Of a stretch of DNA of 64,000 nt, positions 50,101 to 59,800 are shown piece by piece (positions within the stretch are counted from its first letter, which is position 1; every line of letters starts with the position of its first letter). The stretch comes from Ostrinia nubilalis. Its lineage: Eukaryota > Arthropoda > Insecta > Lepidoptera > Crambidae. The DNA is taken from positions 2,366,001 through 2,430,000 of the forward strand of contig NC_087095.1 in NCBI RefSeq assembly GCF_963855985.1, read 5' to 3'. Both the position numbers and the translations under genes were made by a program. The notes beneath the pieces were generated by a model, which saw only the letters and a list, made by a program, of their open reading frames with translations, ran no database searches and was not told the DNA's origin.

Positions 50101-53100
50101 TCGGATAGGTAAGTAAAAAGCGATAGAAACTTGATATTGCTGCCAGCATGTGGTGCTAAAAGCCGTATTTTGAAAGTCGATTCAGAATGAAATAAGACGA
50201 AAGTAATTTCAGAATATGGTTCTAAGCGAAAACGAGCTAAAGTGTTAACTGTAGTTGGTATTTTCCTAGAGTTTCAGCCCGTAATTGGTCTGAATATTGA
50301 AATGCAATCTATATCAGACTTTAATGTAATAATATGCTTGAGTTTGAATGGAGCTACGAGTAAGCGTCCTAGACTACGATCTTATAACTCCCTAAATATT
50401 GAAATAATAACTTGAAAAATCGAATTATCTAATATGAGAATCGAACCTATTCACTTGCCACCGACTGCTCTTCCATCTGAGCTACTTAGACATTGGGTGA
50501 ACCAGTCGAAATTTTTAAGTGTGCTGTTACGGCCAGCGTTGTTTCAGCATGGGTTCGATTTCCACCTCAGGCACTTTAATTCTATTAATACAGTTTCAAA
50601 TCTATACTTAAGTTCGAATACTCAGTCTCTACTTACGTATGAATTTGATTTCAAAAATTTATCTTTAAAAGTTAATATCAAAAGCTTAATAATTCAAAAA
50701 CTGCCATAGAGTTTTAAACGGCAGAAAACAGGCCTAAAACTGACTAAGCCTATCTTTACCACGTGACCCTCCGACCCCGTTCCCTAGTCCCTCCTCTTTC
50801 ATATTTCATGAGGCACGCGTCTGCGAGCCCCGCTATCTTTAGAGAGGTAAACTGAAGCATTTACATGGCGCGATGTATGAACCTGGCTTGGTGATGTAAC
50901 GTAGTTGATTGATTATTTACGAATTGCGAGCTTTTTTGAGTGTTATTGAAAACATTACGTTAACACGTATGTTTGCAATCAGTTTCTTGATATCTGTAAG
51001 TATCTTCTGAGCATTGGCATGTTAAGACTATTTTAGTTTGTAATTAACTAACTGTCCCGGCGAATTTCGTACCGCCATGTAATGTTGCTTTCTATTGTTA
51101 AAAAATATTTTCAAAATTCAGAGATAATATACTAATTAATCTACTCTATCGCATTGGTATATCTGTAATGTTAGAGAGATTGTTAGTGAAATAAATAAAT
51201 AAATAATTCGGAAATGAAGTTAAGTTGTTCTTAGGTCCATGTAAAGACAACATTACTCTAAGTCAATATTATTTTATTACATCATACGATTTGCTCACGT
51301 AAGCAATTAACCAAATAATGTTATCAATACGTTACGTAACCAGATCGCACTGTTAAGTGGCGTTATCCGCAATGCATCTAAGTATATGCGGGTCGACCAT
51401 TAACATATTCCGTTCATTGAAGGCGAATGTTGAATGAATTAAGCTGCGGTATTACGCTTTTTGGCTAAAGACTACTGATGAAAATAGACAAGCTGTTCAT
51501 AAAAAGTCAGTCATTTTTGCAAATAGGCTTTTAAAAAGCACTTTTACACGTCCCAGTTAACCCTACCACTGCTTCAGGATAAATAATGGGCTAGTGCTGA
51601 GAAGAAGCAGCGAAAGAAAATCAGTCACTATTGTCACCCTCTTTCTCAAGGGTTTACAGTCTTTAAAATATACATAGTCATAAATATTGATGCGAGGTAG
51701 GCAGTTAAACATTCCAAACATTTTTATCTTTCATTTTTATTTGACTGTTCAGAAAAATAAAATTAGGCAACATCACACTCTGACCACATAATAATAACTT
51801 CAAATGAAGAAAGCAAAATACGCAGTTCTTTATTTATACAATAACAACATTTATTGCGGTCGCACATGACCGCCTCCTTGGCCGCGTGACACTGGCCATC
51901 AAGAAACTTATTTTTCTTTTTCCTTTTCTTTTTTCTCGACGAACAATTTCGCTAGTCTTTTGTTTTTTTTCTGACTCCAGACCCTCGAATTGTTTGTTCC
52001 CAACAGATTATTGAGAGGTTGTAACAAACGAGTAATAATAGCAATCATCAGTGAGCGATATCTCAATTATTTAGGACAACAATAACATAATTATTATAGT
52101 GGTAAGTATCTTTATAGTCATTGATTTGGCGTCTATTTATGATACAAAAATGGCAGAACAATATTTTCAGCACGGGGCGTTCGGCCCTTAATTCAAAATG
52201 ATACATGATCGCCATATTGCGCTGCAATGCATCTTGTGGTCACGCCATAATGTTGTTATGTGGTAATAATCTAACGTTATGGTGCTAATATGAGAATAAC
52301 GTATTTTTAGTGCGTAGGTAACCATAGTCTTGTACCACGCGACTTTTGTATGAAATAAGGAGCAAGTTCGTAGCCGAGCACTACAGAGCCCATAATGATA
52401 AGTAACTTGAAAAAATCGAATTGTCTGAGGTGGGAATCGCACCCATGACCTTTCGGTTGCCGGACGACTGACCATCTGAGCCACTTAAGCACTTAAGAAA
52501 TTTTCTAGTGTTATAATGTTCTAATAAAGTTCATAATGGAAGCAATAAACGATTATTAAGGTATTGAACCTAATTGTTCTTTTTTCTTCCAGAACCAGAC
52601 CGGGGGGCGATCGGAGACGCGTGCACCTTGGACTCTGACTGCACGTTCCCGGACGCCGTGTGCGACAGCGGGCAGAAGACGTGCCAGTGCCACCCGGACG
52701 TGCCAGTCAGCAACCACGTCGATAAGTGTGGGAAAGGTCAGTTTGATATGTTGTCTATTTAAAATATGTGGCACAGTCAGAATCAAATAGTTCATGACAC
52801 CCAAAGTAGCCGAAAAGTTTACTACAATTGGATTAAGGTTGTGTTTCTAACTTATTGGCCACTTTAGATGTCACGAATTATTTGACGCTGACTGTATATG
52901 ATAGTGGTATGAAGACGCATGCACCTGGCCACTGATTGCACGTTCCCGGACGCCGTGTGTGACAGCGGGCAGAAGACGTGCCAGTGCCACCCGGACGTGC
53001 CAGTCAGGAACCACGTCGATAAGTGTGGGAAAGGTGGGTTTAATACAACGTGAGTGAGGCAATAATAGCTAGTGGTGCCAGTATCTATGGCCGTGGCCAT

Positions 53101-53771
53101 CAGATATGTCAGTGCCAGTCAGCAACCACATAGATAAGTGTGGGAAATATGGGTTTGATACACTTTCTTCAAGATACGAACTAATAATATGATAAGGTTT
53201 AACGCAAATAAAACAAAAGTTACGTAAACACGTACAAAGTAAAGTTAACACGTCGATAAGTGTGGGAAAGGTCAGTTTGATATGTTGTCTATTTAAAATA
53301 TGTGGCACAATCAGAATCAAATAGTTCCCAAAGTAGCCAAAAAGTTCGCAACACATTTTTGTTGCAATTGGCTTAAAGGTTGTGTTGTCAAGTTATTGAC
53401 CACTTTGGATATCACGAACTCTAGACAGATAGTGGTCAGAAGACGTGCCAGTCAGCAACCACGTCGATAAGTGAGGGAAAAGTGGACTTAATTCAATGAG
53501 TGAGTAGCCCAATGGTATCGGTGTCTATAACCGTGGACATCAGATCAGACATCACTTATTTGTGGTATGAATAGTAGGCAGAAGGTATGCCCATTGCTTT
53601 GATGTATCTAGGAGGGCCTAAAAAATCTTAACCTGCTTTTAAACCTAGTAGTTGTAGCTGATGATGGTAGAAGCTTTTTCATTATTAAAGTTCAGAAACT
53701 AATAACTGTATCAGTTTTTGAACTAAGTAAAGTTAAAATATCCCAACTAATATTATAAATGCGAAAGTAAC

Positions 53772-53804
<33 letters not shown>

Positions 53805-56800
53805 TACGCTTTCCCGCTTAAACCTCGCAACCGATTTTGATGAAATTTGGCATAGAGATAGTTTGAGTCCCGGGAAAGAACATAGGATAGTTTTTATCCC
53901 GGTTTTTGAAACAGGGACGCGCGCGATAAAGTTTTTCTGTGACAGACAAAATTCCACGCGGGCAAAGCCGCGGGCGGAAAGCTAGTTATAAATAAACAGG
54001 TTAAAATAAATTGTGAAACCAAATTATATGTATGCTAATATCCAATTACCTCTTTAAAATTTATGTGTTCGTGTACGTAATAATCTCATGAATCAAAGTT
54101 ATTATTTCGAAGAAATTCAAATCACAAATCCATCAACTCCAAGTAAAAGAACGTTTTCAATGTCTTAATAATCCCAACAATTTACATCAAAATCGCTCAT
54201 TAAGTTAATGCTAAGGTAATTCATATTTTTCGTGGCACGATGTAATAGCTTCGTTCCACTTTGCTCTTTTGAATGGATCCGATCTCAACTGAACGGACGT
54301 GGCTGACGTGTTCTTTGTGTTTCGTGTATCTTTGTTGCTTTCGCTGGGATCTCATCGATTTTTAAATCAGGCCGGGGCGAAGCAGGTTCGAAGGTACACT
54401 AAGTATTCCCCGGGGAACGAAATTTGAGCAGACATTACGTTTTCAGTAACCTTGAGATGTTTTCCTTGTCTGCGCTTTTTCAGGCGTCCTTGTTTGATGT
54501 TTCGGCTGAAAGGCTGTATTTAGTCTATTATACTCTTCGTTTTGATGTTCTTTGAAGTGTTTTCTCTCATTCAATTCCATTTTGGGGTAATAAAACATCC
54601 TACTAATATTATAAATGTCTGTAACTGTTTCACGCAAAAAGTACTAAACAAATTTTGATCAAACTGAAACCATTGTTGATGTTTTTGTAGGATGTTTTCC
54701 CATTTGATTCCATTTCTAACTTTGCTATAGCAAAAAGGGAACTCGTTATACAATATAAATCAATTTACACGCAGTGAAAATTACCGTGGGGTTGAAATGA
54801 GGGTTAAAAGGAAAAACCCGAGCGATCAATGCGGAGCTTAAAGTTGCATGTCGCGTGATCAGGATGTTTATGTCAAACAATATTATGCATGCGCGGCCTT
54901 GGCGATTAGTTATTGTATAATTTTTGGATTATTATTTATTCTGACACTTTGGGACTGTAGAGTTAGGTTATCGCCTTGTCGCATTTTGTGTGGGACTTCC
55001 AAGTAAGTCGTTGCTCCTGATGTATGATTTTTTCGTATACCTACTAGAATAGTTGTGAGTTTGAATCCCACTGGGCACTTTTATTGTATTGGGCACGAAC
55101 ATTATTATTAAATTATATTATGGCCGTATAAATAAGCCGTATTAGTAGTTACTAGTAGTTTTATAGTATTTTTGTAGCGCTCATCGCGTTCATGCTATCC
55201 TAGCATCACAACTCTTGTTAAGGCAGCATCATACAGTTTGGCCGCTTGGTTAGTCCACTCGATGTTAATTCACCCCAACCATGCCCAAAGCAATGAAGCT
55301 GTCCTGGAACTTGCATAGAATTTAATCGCTAGAATAAAGCTAAAGGTCGTTGTATATTTAGACATTGTGTGGCACTTGAACCAAATTATCAACGATTTAT
55401 ATTTCCATTTTCCAGCTGCTGGAATAAACCAAACATGCGGCTTCAACGAGCAATGCGAGGAGGCGGACTTCAAGACCGAGTGCCGCAACGACCGATGCGT
55501 GTGCAAGTTCGAAATGGTGCCCACAGAGACGGTCGACGGGATTGTGTGTACAGGTAATCTACATTCTATACTATAATGCGAATGTAACTCTGTCTGTCTG
55601 TCTCGCTTTCACGCCTAAACCACTGAACCGATTTTGATGAAATTTGGCATAGAGATAGTTTGAGTCTCGGGAAAGAACATAGGATAGTTTTTATCCCGGT
55701 TTTTGAAACAAGGGCGCGCGCGGTATAGTTTTTCTGTGACAGAAACAATTTTCAAAGTAATCACATATTTTACCCGAGCGAAGTGATTTCGTAATTATTG
55801 AAACTATCAGGATCGTTAATAGGTAGGTATTATCTCAAGGGTGGCTGTATCAAAACGGCAATGTAGTCTATTCACTCCATTAATCTGTTTTCATATCTGT
55901 CTCTGTCTTCCATAATTATGAACATCACCGTGAGTGAAATGGAAAATGTATTCTTTACTTGCAAGTTTTGAAAATAATTCGCTTCTTATTTTGACAATGG
56001 TAAAAACTAACGAAGCTAGGTGGCATAAACCATTTTAAAGTAAAATGCTTTCTAGCTATTATGGGACTAATATTTGAAAGTATGCCCTGGTAGGGCCTAA
56101 AAGTTAGGAGACATCCAAGTGCTAAGGGATACCTTTCATTTTTTACTGTTTTTTGACGTTCATAAGTGCCACTAGTGGTCAAAATTGAATAAAATATTTT
56201 TGATTTTGATTAAATATGATAATAATTTGTAGCGGAGAAGAGAATAGAGGAGTCGACCAAGACCCTGGACCCGGCTATGATCGGCATCCTGGTGGCCATG
56301 GCGCTGATGTTCGTCATCATCTGCGTCGTGCTCCGCCTGTTTAGTCGGTAAGTTTCTTAAGTGAGATAACAATAAGGTTCAAATATTTTTTTTGGGAACT
56401 TTTCTGCCCCAACGGCCATCGTCTCTACGAGCTATGTGCCCCGCCCACTGCCACTTGATTTTAACAATTCTGCGAGCTATGTCGGTCACTTTGGTTCTCC
56501 TGCGGATCTCCTCATTTCTGATTCGATCACGCAGGGCAACTCCAAGCATGGCCCGCTCCATCGCCCTTTGGGTGACCTTGAGCCTTCTTATGAGGCCCAT
56601 AGTAAGCGACCACGTTTCGGATCCATATATCAGGGCAGAAAAGTTCTCGAGTGGCGACCACGGGCTGGAAGACGTAGCGTGGGCAGGCCTCCTACTAGGT
56701 GGACCGACGACCTGATAAAGGTAGCAGGAAGGCGCTGGATGCAGGCCGCTACCAACCGTGCGATGTGGAAGTCATTGGGGGAGGCCTGTGTTCAGCTGTG

Positions 56801-59800
56801 GACGTCCTGTGGCTGAAATGATGATGATGATGATGATAACTGCCAGAATACAGAGCATAGAGTTTGCCTTTGCTTATTTATGTGGCATTCAAAAGTTAGT
56901 ATTTTATAACTACCATTTTCAATTCAGAGTAGGCAGAAAATGATCTGGGTGAATATGTAAATACTTAACTTTCACAAGCGTGTCTAATTCACTAAGTAGC
57001 CAGCTTTCCTTTACTAATTACTCTATTTATATTATGTATTTGATCAAATAATATTAGGGTAAGTATCTATTATTTGTTTTACAGTACCGTAAAAAAATAA
57101 TCATCAACTTAAGGTAAAATTAAATAAAAGTTGTAAGAATCTATCTCTGCCTCTGTGATAAGAATATCTTGTTTTATATTCCAGGGCGCGATGGAGGGAA
57201 AACCGCACCATCTTCAACACACCAAACCCTCGGCTGATGAACGTATCGCTCTTGAGAGACTCCAAGTTGTTGCATTCGCAGGTAACATTGTAACTACATT
57301 GAAGAACCAATTTACGCAAAAAACATTTAGCTCTTTCATACTCATTTGGAATTATCCAAGAGTGAAAGTGACAAATACAGGTTACAGCGTGAACACACAG
57401 AGTTGGACTTTAGAAGACAAAGTTTTTCTGACTCGCGAAAATGTTCATTCCTATACCATTTCTGATGCATCAAAAGTAAGGCTTTTTCGCATCTTCTGAG
57501 CTATCTATTTCTCTCATGCAAATAAAACAAAAAACATTACTTTATGTAGAGATGCGTAATTATTATTTAATCCCTGATTGGCAAAGTTGAAAAAATGGGC
57601 CACAAAACCAAGAAATTTTAAACTTCAGTCCATTATTTAGAATTTAAATAGCCATCAAGCAAAATAACTATGAAAATCGCAGGCCTTAAAGGCAGCCATT
57701 TTCCATGTTTTATTGTAGAATTTTGCGTTTCGTTCTACGTGACCATGACTCTTCCCGCTGGCTCGAAGCCAACTGTGGAATACTTAGAGGTCAACTTAGT
57801 GAGATATGCAAGTCACCTCCTTACAGAAGCTTAAAATAGGGTGACATCTATTTCTATTACAAAATACTGACTAAGAATATTTGGGTAAAATAACTTTATT
57901 AAAGGTTAGCAAAGATGTAAAGAATAAGTTCAGATCACGTTTTTTACATAAAAACTTAAGAAGTTGTTTATGTCGGCGAACCATACACCGTTAGACTAAT
58001 CAGGTGCCACCCATAGGTACTAATAAAGGAAGATGCTATCATAAGCAAAATTCTTGCTCCATTTTGGAAAGAATTAAAATTGAAGTTTGCTGCAGCTGCT
58101 GCAATAGTTCTGACGTCTAACCAAACTCAAAACTTTGCTTATACATGAATGCCAAAGTTGCACTAAAGTAAGGTGTATGGATTGCAGTACAGTTCAGTTG
58201 AACAGAGCGAGTATTCGGATCGCGTACATTATATCAAGGGCGCCACACACAAACACTGTAATAAAAATCTAGTTTTAAACAGGATTGAATTTGGTTTCAC
58301 CACTATAACTCTACCTGACCTTACTCACTGATCTACAGCTTGTCCCTCAAAATGACTCAACTAATGAAGCTAATGAGTTAGGATTAGTAAAATGCTGGAC
58401 TGTCATTGAAACTTCAACGAAATTAAGCTTCAGCCAAACCAACGCGTGCAGATCGCGTCGGCAATAGGGATGTTTCCTGGGTCAAAAAGCAAGAGTTTTA
58501 ATTAATCCGTCAGTTAACTTATCAAAAAATACTCTACACGTATTTTTCACTTTTTCAAACTAATGAAAATTTAAAGAGATAAAGCGCGCCAGAGTTTATA
58601 AGAAGAGGCCCGTGACGTCAGTGCTTGCATAAAAGTGCCGCACGTTGTGACGTCGTGCGGAACTTCAACGCACCATAACTATGTAATTATTTGTTAGATT
58701 GACAAATAAAAATATAATGTGTCCGATATATTTTGATATTAAACATGACGGACTAAAAAAAATTTTTTAGGAAACTAGCCTATTCGCGAAAAAGAAGAAT
58801 AACTAACCCTTACGGTAGCGGTCTCCCAATATTAATATTAATTTTAGGATCGCCGAGGTTCCCGCATAAGTATGCGACCGCCATCGCGGCAAGCCAGCCA
58901 GCAAGAGCTGAGACCGCACTCGCCTGGCCCAGGTACATAAATAACGAAACAAGAAGAGTGGTGTTGCATCAAATTACCAAGGCCCTACTACGATAAGCGT
59001 ATGATATATTTTTAACGCAGTCTAGTTCCGATTGGTGATAAAATATTGCATAATATTTGGTTCTCTTTAAAAATTAACATGATTATTATGGTGTATTATA
59101 GTAAAAGGGATTTAAGTTAAGGGGAGGTGTTGTAAAGTTTTTTTTTTGTTTTTACTTTAAACGGTAATTTGATGCAATTTCTAATCACCAAACGAAGTTG
59201 ATGTTAATTAACCCCATGTGTGTGTAGGCGTACCTTTTTCTTTATATTTCTTATTTTATTTTCTAGTAATCTACTTCTGCTAACTACTCTTTGTCACAAT
59301 TTTATTTTGATTCAGCTTATTTTCTATTTACTGTCTTTCTTAATGTTTTTTCTTGAAGCTAATGTTATTTTACTTTACTACTACTGTTTCTTTTTACTAC
59401 ACAAGTAATCATTGTCCAACACTCATAATGGTTTCGTTATCGACAGCACGACCACACCAAAGCCATCAGCTTCACCGAAAACCCTCAGGTTACATACAAT
59501 TTTAATTTTGCTTCATCTGCTAACCCACAATCAAACGGCTCAACCAAATTTGGGATAGATGCTGACATCGCAGATTTTCAAAGCTTTGATTCAGATGATA
59601 ATAATTCTAAAATGTTCTTTAAAGCTAATGAAATAGAGACGCAAATTGGCTTGGCATTGGTAGCTAATGAGAATGAAAAACAAGTAAATGCATCAAAATA
59701 ATCAGAAAATTCATTATCATGCTTTAAATTGGAATTTGAATTTAAGCTTTAATATTCAAATGCACGTGTTCATCAATAAATTTTAATACATCTACAGAAA

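Larger units (their letters stand above)
43061..52592 (+). other. Intron 1 of the membrane-protein gene
   Basis: About 9.5 kb after the last array copy. It holds an RTE 3' end with target duplication (43660-43804), a roughly 172-bp direct duplication (44563-44890), RTE pieces (45313-45895), a long dispersed repeat (47143-48566), a palindromic MITE (48571-48762) and SINE-like pieces (50420-50585, 51519-51712, 52190-52500). I saw no additional exon, and none is needed because the phases of exons 1 and 2 match. Confidence 0.7.

Noticed and set aside
50420..50500. tRNA gene on the minus strand
   Set aside because: A and B boxes are present but acceptor and anticodon stems do not pair; better read as a SINE head.
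52905..53033. Use of the exon 2 copy as a mutually exclusive exon
   Set aside because: The length (129 bases from a possible AG) preserves frame, but a stop comes at once and the Cys frame is shifted.
58848..58932. Alternative frame of the cassette exon (starting SPRFPHKYATAI)
   Set aside because: It is open but does not follow from the phase-0 exit of exon 5.
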